NCBI GenBank assembly: GCA_964460465.1
Contig: CAYWSB010000002.1
Span: 62,001 to 126,000, forward strand
From: SLRI01 sp964460465
GTDB taxonomy: Bacteria > Pseudomonadota > Alphaproteobacteria > Geminicoccales > Geminicoccaceae
DNA: 64,000 bases
Direction: 5' to 3'
Shown: one piece after another, positions 55,390 to 63,802 of the stretch
How positions within the stretch are numbered: the first letter of the stretch is position 1
Layout of the letters: the number at the start of each line of letters is the position of its first letter
Position numbers and translations under genes: made by a program
The notes under the pieces: generated by a model
Database searches by the model: none
Told to the model about the DNA's origin: nothing
Seen by the model: only the letters and a program-made list of their open reading frames with translations

Positions 55390-56055
55390 ATGCAGACGGG
55401 ACTGCTGTGCGAGAACGGCTTCTTCCGGCGGCGCCATCCGGAGCTGGCTTGAGGGTTTCCCGCTCGAGCTTGTAGCCAGCGCCGTTGCCCCGGCAGCGCT
55501 GGTGGACCACGCCCGCCGGCAGGGGCGGACGCCTGCGCTGCCGCTGGTGGCGCACGCTGGCCCTTGGGCGAACTGGCGCCGGGGCTGCGGCGCTGCCGGC
55601 TGGCGGTTCCCGACAGCCGCTGGTTGCTGATCGACGCGGGCTTCTGCCTCGAGCGCCTGACCGAGGCCTTCCAGCTCGGCTTCGACGGCCATGAGGTTGG
55701 CACGCCCTCGCGCGACGGCCTGGTCGCTGCCGCCCGGTTGCTCGCCGCCGGTGGCAAGGCGTTCTCGGTCGAGCTCGTGCGGCTCCCGTGCCGGCCGCCG
55801 CCCGCCCTGCGCCTCGCCGCCGTCGCTGGCCGCGCCGACGGGCTCATGCCGTGCGAGCGGGCGGTGGCCGACTGCCTCGGCCCCGGCCTCGCCGACATGG
55901 AGATCGCCACGGCGCTGGGCCTCAGCCAGACCACCGTGGCGACCCACCTCAAGGCCATCCGCCGGAGGCTGGACCTCGCCAACCGCACCCAGATCGCCCT
56001 TTGGACCGCGCGTGCGGGCCACCATGCGGCAAAGAGCCGCGCGGCCGGTGTCTGA
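55390..56055 (+). pseudogene. LuxR-type response regulator gene with two frameshifts
   Basis: The ATG at 55390, with GGGAG upstream, opens MQTGLLCENGFFRRR and hits TGA at 55450. The coding signal continues in the next frame (WLEGFPLELVASAVAPAALV) from about 55442 to 55560, then returns to the first frame as LRRCRLAVPDSRWLLIDAGF, QLGFDGHEVGTPSRDGLVAA and a C-terminal LuxR helix-turn-helix ERAVADCLGPGLADMEIATA, LGLSQTTVATHLKAIRRRLD. The receiver-like part is degenerate. The two shifts cancel each other, so one protein was once encoded. Probably non-functional. Confidence 0.7.
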
Positions 56056-56079
56056 GCGGGCGGTGGGCCGAGCTTCGGC

Positions 56080-56804
56080 TCAGTTGCCGAGGGCGATCTG
56101 CGGGAAGTTGCCGAGGCGCCCGCCGAAGTGGACGCCGAAGCCGCCCCGCGGTGGCGCGGTGACGCGGTGACGCTCATGACGTACTCGACCCCTGGCCCGT
56201 TGATCCGCTCCATGACGAAAAGGCTGTTGAGGGTGGGCTGGATCGCCTGCGTCAGCTCGCAGGGCGGCTCCGCGGCGGGCGCGCAGGCGCTGGCCGTCAC
56301 ACGACGACGTAGCAGTTCTACCTCCACCGCGTCGGCGCCGAATTAGCCGGCGGTCGGGTCGACGCACCTCGCCCCCTTCTTCACCGGTGCTGCGCCGACG
56401 AAGAACTTCCGGATGGCGCCGTTTGCGACGACCGGTGTGGGTGCGAGGAGCTGCAGGTGGCTCGCCCCGTGGTCGGGCGTCGCCCAGCCCCAGACGCTCT
56501 GCAGGCTCCAGAGTTGGAGCCACTCGGCGAGGGCGGCGTTGGTCGGCGCGCCGGCGATCGGGCAGGCGCCGGACGGCGGGTTGACGTCACGCAGCGCAAT
56601 CCGGCACGCCGCGAGAAGCTGCGAGGTGGCGCCGGTATCGCGCTCCGCCGCCGTCGGCACGGCGAGGTCGATCGCCTCGGCGTACTCGTCCGCCAGGCCG
56701 GACGCAGCGACGGCGCTGATCGCGAGAGCGGCAAGCGCCGCGCTCGCCCGCTGGAGGATCGAGGCTGCCTGTCGCTAGCTGTGGTCGTGGTTATGGATGC
56801 GCAT
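56080..56804 (-). pseudogene. Exported protein of unknown family, broken by stops and a duplication
   Basis: From an ATG at 56804 with an AGGA site: MRIHNHDHS, TAG (56777-56775), then a signal-like LAALAISAVAASGLA and a mature part with CRIALRDVNPPSGACPIAGA and LQLWSLQSVWGWATPDHGAS. The same frame meets TAA at 56345 and resumes FGADAVEVELLRRRV, NSLFVMERINGPGVEYVMSV. There an 8-bp tandem duplication (56156-56171) shifts the frame; undoing it gives TAPPRGGFGVHFGGRLGNFP to the final TGA. About 240 codons in total. No family recognised. Confidence 0.6.
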
Positions 56805-56977
56805 CACGTGTCTTTCCTTTTCGCTTGCGCGGGGCGCCGGTCATCGACGCGCAACCAGAGGCCAGGACGACGGCGGGTCGGCCGGCCGGCTGGCACGGGG
56901 GAGGCTCCCCACGAACGGGCGGCGGCTCCTCAGGTAGGGAAAGTTGGCGGGGGTGGAGCGGCTCAGAGGAAGCCGCT

Positions 56978-57862
56978 TCAAGCGATGGCGATCAGCGGCG
57001 TGTCGCGCAGCGACGGCATGGGAAAGACGTTGTCGAGAAGCGGCGGCAGGCTGAAGCCGGGCTCCAGCCGCTGCAGCCGGCGCAGCAGGTCGGCCGCACC
57101 CGAGTCGTCGCGCTGGTGGTGGCGGAGTGCCGCCAGAAAGCGCAGCGCCGGCTCGTAAAGAGGGGCGCGGTCGTGGCCGAGCGTGGCGAAGCGGCTGGCC
57201 TCGGCATAGGGGCCGCAGCGCAGCGCGCCGGCAGGTGGAGCGCCCATGGCCGCCGTGCCGCCCTGGGACACGTCGGCAGCGCCGAACTGGGCGACGCGCC
57301 CGGCAGCCTCGGTAGCCATAAGGTCGCCCAGGATCCACCCCTACGTGCTCGTGGCCGCGGCGGGCGCCAGGAGCAGGATCGACTGCGACTTGGCCGCAAA
57401 CCGCCACGTGGGCGGTGGAGCCGTCTCCAGACTGGCGGCGAAGGCTTGGCACCCCTTGCGGATCCAGTCCTCGGATTCGGGATCGGCGATGTCGAACCTG
57501 GCCGTCAGCTCGGGCGGGCTATCGTCGAGCTCCCAGTCTTCCGGCCCGGGCGCGAGCATCACTCGGACCTGTGCCGGATCGAGACCGAGCCAGCCGCCCT
57601 CCGCGACGAGGCAGCTTCGCCATGGACTGAGGGTCGCGCGTAGCTCGCTCAGGGTGGTGCGCAGGCTGGCCGTGCCCTGCTCGGGCGGGCTTTCGCTCCA
57701 GAGCTTGTCTTGCACCGAGGCGCGCGGCCGCCGGTGGTCGGGTGCGATGCCGGGCAGGAGCAGCAACGCCACCGCCTTGGCCGGGCGAATGTGCGGCGGC
57801 CGCCCGCTCGCGTGCAATCGAACAGGGGCCGCCAGCCCCAGCTCCAGCAACGGCCGTTGCAT
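56978..57862 (-). pseudogene. BTAD/SARP-like transcriptional regulator with an internal amber codon
   Basis: The N-terminal half (ATG 57862) reads LELGLAAPVRLHASGRPPHI, ASLRTTLSELRATLSPWRS and ITGLDP-like AEGGWLGLDPAQVRV, then FDIADPESEDWIRKG: the activator pattern of BTAD-type regulators, including the SVQDKLWSE block. The frame stops at TAG (57343-57341) but continues in phase as GWILGDLMATEAAGRVAQFG and ends with LRFLAALRHHQRDDSGAADL and MPSLRDTPLIAIA. Total about 295 codons, well below the 500-600 usual for such regulators, so an internal deletion is likely. Divergent from the PAP2-like gene. Confidence 0.65.
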
Positions 57863-57925
57863 TGGCGCTGCCTTTCGGCGCGACGGTGAAACTGGCCCAT
57901 GATACTCTAAATCATATTTCGTTCG

Positions 57926-58818
57926 ATGTCTGGCTTTCCCCAAAGCAATTCGTCCATCACGTGCGCTGATGCTTCGCCGCGACTATTGGCTTCGGGCGCA
58001 GGACAGAAGGAGCGGCCGGTCCCGCTCGCCAATGTCGCGAGTGTCGCCAAAGTGGCGAACGTAGCCAATGTCGCCAATGTGGCCAATGTTGCGAACGTGG
58101 CGAACGTCGCCGCCGGCGGCGGCATGGCTGCGGAAGCTGCGCTGGCGACCGCCCGCGGCGCCCTGCTCAGGGTCGAGGCGGTCACGGCCGACGCCACACC
58201 AGAGCGGCTCGCGGCCACGGGCACGCTCCTCGACCGGCTGGAACGGCTCGACGACGAGTGGCGCGGGGCGGTGCTGCTGCGGCGGCTGCTCTCGACCCTG
58301 CTGCTGCTCGGTCTCGCACAGAGCGTCGCCGCCACGGTGGCCCGGGAGCTGAAGATCGCTTTCGACCTGCCGCGGCCGATCGAGCTCGCCAGTCGCCTGC
58401 AGCCGGTGATCGCGATGCCGACCCATGGTATCTGGCCGAGCGGCCACGCCACCGGCGCCTACTGCCTTGCGGTGCTGCTAGCCGGGCTGAGCGACGGGGC
58501 AGTGGCCGGCGCTTCGCCGACGCCGCACGGATCGCCGTCAACCGCGCCGTGGCCGCCCTGCACTACCCGGTCGCCAGTGCCGCCGGAGACCTGCTCGGTC
58601 TCGCACTGGACGAGCATCTGACGGCGCTGTGCGAGGGCGGCACCCTTCGACTGCAGCGGTTCGAAGGGGCCGCTTTTCGTGGCGATTTCCACCATGCGGT
58701 GGTCGACGCCCTGCTGGCCGCCGGCGACGTCCCCGCCGCCGCGCCGTTGGTCCCAGGGCCCGATCCGCTGCTGGCTGCGATTTGGGCCCGCGCCCGGGCC
58801 GAGTGGCGGGACGGCTGA
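57926..58818 (+). pseudogene. PAP2/vanadium-haloperoxidase-like phosphatase gene, frameshifted
   Basis: The first frame (ATG 57926) has a run of nine VAN-like triplets (about 58025-58110), then KIAFDLPRPIELASRLQPV, THGIWPSGHATGAYCLAVLL: the phosphate-pocket Lys-Arg and PSGH motifs. Near 58500 the coding signal moves to another frame: RRFADAARIAVNRAVAALHY supplies the distal Arg-x5-His (NRAVAALH, where most have SR), and continues to EWRDG at 58818. One frameshift explains the switch. Its 5' end is 64 bases from the BTAD gene start, on the other strand; the subtilase gene follows 5 bases later. Confidence 0.68.
58025..58110 (+). repeat. 9-bp tandem repeat coding for Val-Ala-Asn
   Basis: About nine degenerate copies of GCCAATGTC-like units within the PAP2-like pseudogene, giving V-A-N/S/K triplets. 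Third bases differ among copies (GTC, GTA, GTG, GTT), so the array is not a recent perfect expansion and was held in frame. Confidence 0.8.
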
Positions 58819-58822
58819 TGCG

Positions 58823-60278
58823 TTGGAGCGGGCCGCGCGCGTGACCGGTGCTGGTGCGCCGACGCCGGTCGGGCTGCTGCGCACGGTGCCGGCGGACGAG
58901 GAACCACTTCGGGTCGATCCGCTGCCGCCTGCCGGCGACCGGGCTGCCAGCCTGCCGACGCTGCTCGGCCCCGACGAGGTGGCGGTGCCGATCCTCCTGC
59001 CGCCGGACGTGACCAACCCGGCACTGGCAAGCGCCAGCCGCGGCGGCGGCCTGCATCTCGACGACCCACCCCTGTGGCCGGACACGGTGTTCGTCACTGT
59101 CCTCGACGCGGCAATCGCCTTCGCCCACGATCGCCTTTACCGGCGTGTCGACGGGCGGTTGGCGGACGCGGACCGACCGGCTGTGGCTGCAGGGGGCGGC
59201 GTTCGCCGATCCGGCCGGTGCGCTGCCCTACGGCCGCGACTTCGACGCCGCCGTGATCGACGCATTGTTCGCGGCGCACGCCCGCGGCGCGGGCATCGAC
59301 GAGGAGGCGCTCGACCGGGACCCGCGGCGCGGGCTGGTGCGCGCCGACGGCGCGCCGCGCCGGGGCGTGCTGCGGCAGGCGAGCCACGGCACGGCGGTGC
59401 TCGACCTCGCGGCCGGCCTTGCGGCCGCCGATCTGACGGGCGACCGGCGTGTCGCTCCGCCCTGCAGTTCGTCGTACCCACCGGCGACCATCGCCTCACC
59501 CGTAGCCGGGCGGTGCTCGATGCCCGGCACGGTGCCCACGTGGCCCTGGGCTGGCGCATCCCGCAGGACGACGGCAAGGCGAATTTCGTCGAGCTATGGG
59601 GACCGAAGGCCGAGCGGCCGCCGGCCACCACGGCGCTACGCGCCCTGCTCACCCCGCCCGGTGGCGGGCCATCCACCGGCCACGACGCACCGCCTTCGAC
59701 GCCCTGCACGACCTCGTCGACAGCAAGCGCCTGCTCGCACGTGTCTACCACCGCTGGGTGCCGCAGGCCCCGGAGTGCAGCGACGCTGGCGAGTCCGGGC
59801 GCGCCCGGATCAGCGTCTGACGCCACCCACCGTCTCGGTCGACGGCAAGGCGGGCGTGGCGCTGCCGGGGCGCCGCTCGCCGTCGACGTCTTCGTCCAGC
59901 GCCACGAAAGCCTGCCCGAACATAGCAGCGGCGACCACCAGTCGCAGGTTGCGCATCCGGCCTATCGGGCGCACGATCCGGCGGGCGCGCAAAATCAGCA
60001 TCTTCGCCACCGGGGGGACCGCCATGACCGTCGGTGGCCGCTATGCCGGGACCGACTGGGAGGTGCCGTATTCCGGTCTGCCGCGGGCAGGCCACCCGTC
60101 GCGACCCGATGCTCTCCTGCCGGACGAGCGCACGCGCAGCAGGGCGCGGTTCACCGCCGCCGGCACCAGCCTGGCGGCTGCGGCCGTCACTGGGATCGTC
60201 GCCCGGCTGCTGATCGCGGAGCCCCTGGCCTCACCCGTGGCTTGCGTCTTAGCAGTGGAGCGCTGTCGCCTCGACTGA
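58823..60278 (+). pseudogene. Subtilisin-like (S8) serine peptidase gene, multiply frameshifted
   Basis: A start at TTG 58823 or GTG 58841 opens a frame with TVPADEEPLRVDPLPPAGDR and the catalytic Asp strand VFVTVLDAAIAFAHDRL. The signal then moves between frames: RTDRLWLQGAAFADPAGALP and the His block RQASHGTAVLDLAAG; then RSRAVLDARHGAHVALGWRI; then FDALHDLVDSKRLLARVYHR; and finally DALLPDERTRSRARF with the Ser block AAGTSLAAAAVTGIVARLL. At least five frame changes are needed. All three catalytic residues are still present. It follows the PAP2-like pseudogene as if co-transcribed. It cannot be functional as read. Confidence 0.7.
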
Positions 60279-60285
60279 GCCGCCG

Positions 60286-61149
60286 CTACTCGATATCCTC
60301 GAGCTCGTCGTGGATCGCGGCGATGAGTTCCTGGCGGCGCAACGCCGGTGCGCCCAGCCGGTCGGCCATCGCCAGCGCCAGGAGCCGGAGCATGCTGGTC
60401 GCGGTCGTGTGCGAGACGCCGAGCCCGTTGCCGGCGAGATCCGCACCCATGACGTGGCAACAGATCGGCAGAGCACCCAGCCTGGCAAAGCGCTCGCGGC
60501 TGGTGGGGTCGGTCACGGCCACGATCTCGACCCGGCTGGTCCGCGCCCAGCAGAGAATAGCGCGGAGCGGCCGCTGCGCCGGGCGGAAGGCGGTGACGAG
60601 CAGCGCGTCGCGCGGCCCGAGCATCGCCAGGTCCTCGGCCCAGCCGCCGGCCCGCCCGGCCAGCAGGTGCACCTCGGGTCTGAGCCGGCTGATGAGTTGG
60701 CGGGCGTGGCGGGCGAGGCCGTCCTCGAGCCCGAGGCCCAGGACCCAGAGCTTGGGCGCCTGGACGAGCTTCCGCGCCGCCTCGGCGAGCCGGTCGGAGG
60801 CCAGCTCCTCGAAGGTGCGGGTCAGGTTGGCGAGCTCGGCCTGGAGGTGGTCCGCGGCAAGGCTCGCCGGCCGCTTGCGGCCGATCGGCACCGCCGTGTG
60901 GTGGACCGGGGCGGTGCGATTGCGCTCCTCCCGCGCCTGCAGGCGGACCTCGGTGAAGTCGGCGTAGCCGAGGCTCTTGAAGAGCCGGGCGGCGGTCGTC
61001 TTCGAGACCCCCGCCATGGCGGCGAGCTCTGTCGCCGAGTGGATCAGCACGTCGTCGGTACGCTCCACCAGCAGCGATGCCAGCTTCTGCTCGCTCGGGG
61101 AGAGCTGCTCGAAGCGGTCCTGGATGCGCAACGCCAGCCTCGCCGCCAA
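60286..61149 (-). CDS. MurR/RpiR-family transcriptional regulator
   Basis: 287 residues. N-terminal helix-turn-helix: SEQKLASLLVERTDDVLIHS and ATELAAMAGVSKTTAARLFK; C-terminal SIS sugar-binding domain from about 110, with LWVLGLGLEDGLARHARQLI and GPRDALLVTAFRPAQR. The start is a TTG at 61149 with GGGAG 8 bases upstream; no ATG fits. It is divergent from the cyclo-ligase-like gene, and the gap contains a perfect palindrome (61171-61184). Probably represses itself and the transporter operon. Confidence 0.9.
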   Translation of the reverse strand: MAARLALRIQDRFEQLSPSEQKLASLLVERTDDVLIHSATELAAMAGVSKTTAARLFKSLGYADFTEVRLQAREERNRTAPVHHTAVPIGRKRPASLAADHLQAELANLTRTFEELASDRLAEAARKLVQAPKLWVLGLGLEDGLARHARQLISRLRPEVHLLAGRAGGWAEDLAMLGPRDALLVTAFRPAQRPLRAILCWARTSRVEIVAVTDPTSRERFARLGALPICCHVMGADLAGNGLGVSHTTATSMLRLLALAMADRLGAPALRRQELIAAIHDELEDIE

Positions 61150-61170
61150 GTGCCGTTCTCCCGCGCTTCA

Positions 61171-61184
61171 GAAACGATCGTTTC
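61171..61184. promoter_or_regulatory. Palindromic operator GAAACGATCGTTTC
   Basis: A perfect 14-base palindrome between the divergent RpiR (61149) and cyclo-ligase (61262) genes, the likely RpiR binding site. A shorter dyad, TATTG-C-CAATA (61187-61197), adjoins it. Confidence 0.78.
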
Positions 61185-61261
61185 CGTATTGCCAATATCG
61201 GGAACAGATGTCACCGTCCGATCCGACACCCTGCTGCCGGACGAGAAAGAGCCTCAGCCCG

Positions 61262-62008
61262 ATGACCGCAACCAGGATCGTGCGCGAGCGCATCTGGAGC
61301 CGCCTCAAGGCCGTGGCGCTGCCGGATTCCCGCTTCCACCTCGACTTCGCCAGCGTGATCCCGGACTTTCAGGGCAGCGATGTCGCCGCCAGCCGGATCA
61401 ACGCGCTGTCGGTCTATCGGGACGCGGCCTACGCCTTCGTCACCCCCGACAACTGCCTCACTGAGTTTCGGCGGCAGGTGCTCGAGGCCGGCAAGACCAT
61501 GGTCGTCTCGACCTACGGCATCTATCGCGGCTTCTTCCTGCTCGAGCCCGGCATGGTGCCCTCGGGCCAGGCCCGCTTCGCCGCCTGGCTCGACGGGCTC
61601 GAGTATTTCGGCCGGCCGATCACGCTCGAGGAGATCGCGCGGCGCGGCCGCTTCGATCTCATGGTCACCGGCGCGTCGGCGGTGTCGCTCGACGGGGTCC
61701 GTTTCGGCAAGGGCCACGGCTTCTTCGACCTCGAATGGGGGATGTTCACCGATCTCGGTCTCGCCGACGAGCGGACGCCGGTCGTGGCCTGCGTGCACGA
61801 CGTCCAGGTGGTCGAGGACAAGCTCTACCCGAGCCCGACCGACATCCTGGTCGACCTGATCGCCACGCCCACTCGCCTGATCGAGGTGAACCGGACCGCC
61901 CCCCGGCCGCGCGGGGTCAAGTGGGAGCTGCTCGAGCCCGAGCAGATCGCCGCCACCCCGCCGCTGCAGGAACTGCAGAAGATGCGCGGCCTCGAGGCCC
62001 GCGGCTGA
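61262..62008 (+). CDS. 5-formyltetrahydrofolate cyclo-ligase-like protein
   Basis: 248 residues of the 5-FTHF cyclo-ligase/MTHFSD fold. The ATP/substrate region reads DLMVTGASAVSLDGVRFGKG and GHGFFDLEWGMF, corresponding to the GRGxGYYD loop of the family. The first part, WSRLKAVALPDSRFHLDFAS, also fits. Classical members convert 5-formyl-THF to methenyl-THF. It is followed by an NMT1-type importer and preceded by RpiR, an unusual setting, so it may act on a related imported pterin or pyrimidine derivative. That is inference. Confidence 0.82.
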   Translation: MTATRIVRERIWSRLKAVALPDSRFHLDFASVIPDFQGSDVAASRINALSVYRDAAYAFVTPDNCLTEFRRQVLEAGKTMVVSTYGIYRGFFLLEPGMVPSGQARFAAWLDGLEYFGRPITLEEIARRGRFDLMVTGASAVSLDGVRFGKGHGFFDLEWGMFTDLGLADERTPVVACVHDVQVVEDKLYPSPTDILVDLIATPTRLIEVNRTAPRPRGVKWELLEPEQIAATPPLQELQKMRGLEARG

Positions 62009-62040
62009 TCGTCGATCCACCCAACGCCAGGAGAGCCCAG

Positions 62041-63015
62041 ATGCGCCTCGCCCCGACCCGCCGCTCCTTCATGGCCGGCTCCATGGCCACCGCCGGCCTC
62101 GCCCTCGGCCCTGCACGCCGGGCCTTCGCCAAATCGCCGCTGACCATGCAGGCGGCCTGGATCAACGACGCCGAGTTCATGGGCTACTTCATCGCCCTCG
62201 ACGAGGGCTGGTACGAGGAGGTCGGGCTCGACCTCACCTACCTGCCGGGCGGCCCCGACGTGATCCCGGAAAGCTCGCTCCTGGCCGGCCGCGCCGATCT
62301 GGCGCTGACCACGCCGGACACGACGATCAAGGCGATCGTCGACCAGGGGGCGCCCTTCAAGATCATCGGGGCACAGTACCAAAAGAACCCGATCGGCGTG
62401 GTCAGCCTGGTCGAGAACGGCATCAACGGGCCCAGGGACCTGATCGGCCGGACGCTCGCGGTCCCGCCGGTCAACACCATCTCGGTCGAGGCGATGCTCA
62501 AGCTCAACGACATCGACCCCGGCGACGTGCGCATCGTGCCCTATGCCTACGATCCCACCCCGCTGATCTCGGGCGAGATCGACGCCTCGATCGATTTCAC
62601 CACCAACGTGCCCTACACGATCGAGCAGGCCGGCAAGGCCGCGACCTCGTTCCTGCTCTTCGACCACGGCTTCACCATCTACAACGACACCGTCGTGGTC
62701 ATGGAGGAGACCCTGGCGACCAAGCGGGCCGAGCTCGTCGCCTGGCTGCGGGCCAGCCGTCGCGGCTGGGTCGAGAACTTCGTCGATCCCACCGCTTGGC
62801 CGCCGCGCTTCGCCGACACCTGGTTCCAGGGCACCGGCCGGACCATCGCCAACGAGATCTTCTTCAACGAGGCGCAGCAGCCGCTGATGGAACACGCCGA
62901 CGGCTTCTTCGCCATGACCGAGGAGGCCATCGCGGCCAATCTCCAGGCGCTGGCCGAGATCGGCATCGAGGGCAGCCGGGAGATGTTCGACACCACACTG
63001 CTCGAGGAGATCTGA
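62041..63015 (+). CDS. NMT1/THI5-like ABC transporter substrate-binding protein
   Basis: 324 residues. Twin-arginine type leader TRRSFMAGSMATAGLALG. The domain resembles NMT1/SsuA-like proteins: WINDAEFMGYFIALDEGWY, YLPGGPDVIPESSLLAGRAD and TTPDTTIKAIVDQGAPFKII. Members bind thiamine precursors, taurine, nitrate or heterocycles; the aromatic-rich N-terminus is like pyrimidine/hydantoin-type receptors, but the ligand cannot be read from sequence. It starts 32 bases after the cyclo-ligase-like gene and 6 before the ATPase, so they form an operon. Confidence 0.9.
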   Translation: MRLAPTRRSFMAGSMATAGLALGPARRAFAKSPLTMQAAWINDAEFMGYFIALDEGWYEEVGLDLTYLPGGPDVIPESSLLAGRADLALTTPDTTIKAIVDQGAPFKIIGAQYQKNPIGVVSLVENGINGPRDLIGRTLAVPPVNTISVEAMLKLNDIDPGDVRIVPYAYDPTPLISGEIDASIDFTTNVPYTIEQAGKAATSFLLFDHGFTIYNDTVVVMEETLATKRAELVAWLRASRRGWVENFVDPTAWPPRFADTWFQGTGRTIANEIFFNEAQQPLMEHADGFFAMTEEAIAANLQALAEIGIEGSREMFDTTLLEEI

Positions 63016-63021
63016 GCCCTG

Positions 63022-63801
63022 ATGCGGCCGCCGCGCGATCTCGCCGTCGCCGGCGTCTCCAAGGCCTTCACCACGCGCGGCAGCCGCCTCCTCGTCCTCG
63101 ACGGCATCGACCTCGCCTGCCCGGCCGGCAGCTTCACGGCACTCATCGGCCCCTCGGGCTGCGGCAAGTCCACGCTCTTGCGGATCGCCACCGGGCTGGA
63201 GACGGCGGATGGCGGCAGCGTCATGCTCGGCGGCGAGCCGGCCGCCGTCGTCGCCGGCAAGGGAGAGCTGGGGGTCGCCTTCCAGGACCCGGCCCTCCTG
63301 CCCTGGCGCTCGGTCACCGACAACATCGCCCTGCCGCTCGACATCCTCGGTCGCAGCGGCCGCCAGGCGGCGGGGCGGATCGCCGAGCTCGTCCGCCTGG
63401 TCGGTCTCGACGGCTTCGCCGACGCCCTGCCGGGTGAGCTCTCGGGTGGCATGCGCCAGCGGGTCGCCATCGCAAGGGCCCTGGTGACCGAGCCGCGCAT
63501 CCTCTTCCTCGACGAGCCCTTCGGTGCGCTCGACCAGATCCTGCGCCGGCAGATGAACATCGAGCTGCAGCGGATCTGGCAGGCGCAGCGGACGACGACG
63601 CTGCTCGTCACCCACGGCATCGACGAGGCCGTATTCCTCGCCGACCGGGTGGTCGTGATGGCCGCCAATCCCGGCCGGATCGCGGCATTGGTCGACGTGC
63701 CCTTCGCCCATCCCCGGCCGCCCGAGCTGTTCCGCGACGGGGCTTTCCACCGGCTCGCCGACGAGGTGGCGGGCCTCCTGCACGGCACGGGTGCGGGCTG
63801 A
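63022..63801 (+). CDS. ABC transporter ATP-binding protein (NitT/TauT type)
   Basis: 259 residues. Walker A GPSGCGKSTLL (~42-52), Q-loop FQDPALLPWRSV, signature LSGGMRQRVAIARAL, Walker B ILFLDEPFGALD and the H-loop LLVTHGIDEA. The Q-loop WRSV form and short C-terminus match nitrate/taurine-type importers. It energises uptake by the neighbouring binding protein and permease. Stop TGA is two bases from the permease ATG. Confidence 0.96.
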   Translation: MRPPRDLAVAGVSKAFTTRGSRLLVLDGIDLACPAGSFTALIGPSGCGKSTLLRIATGLETADGGSVMLGGEPAAVVAGKGELGVAFQDPALLPWRSVTDNIALPLDILGRSGRQAAGRIAELVRLVGLDGFADALPGELSGGMRQRVAIARALVTEPRILFLDEPFGALDQILRRQMNIELQRIWQAQRTTTLLVTHGIDEAVFLADRVVVMAANPGRIAALVDVPFAHPRPPELFRDGAFHRLADEVAGLLHGTGAG

Positions 63802-63802
63802 G

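Noticed and set aside
53969..60278. Integrative element inserted at tRNA-Pro
   Set aside because: No integrase, transposase or repeated tRNA 3' end was seen downstream; the decayed genes alone do not show an element.
55390..60278. All lesions are sequencing errors
   Set aside because: Not excluded, but the 8-bp duplication and nonsense codons are not typical homopolymer errors, and flanking genes in the same window are intact.
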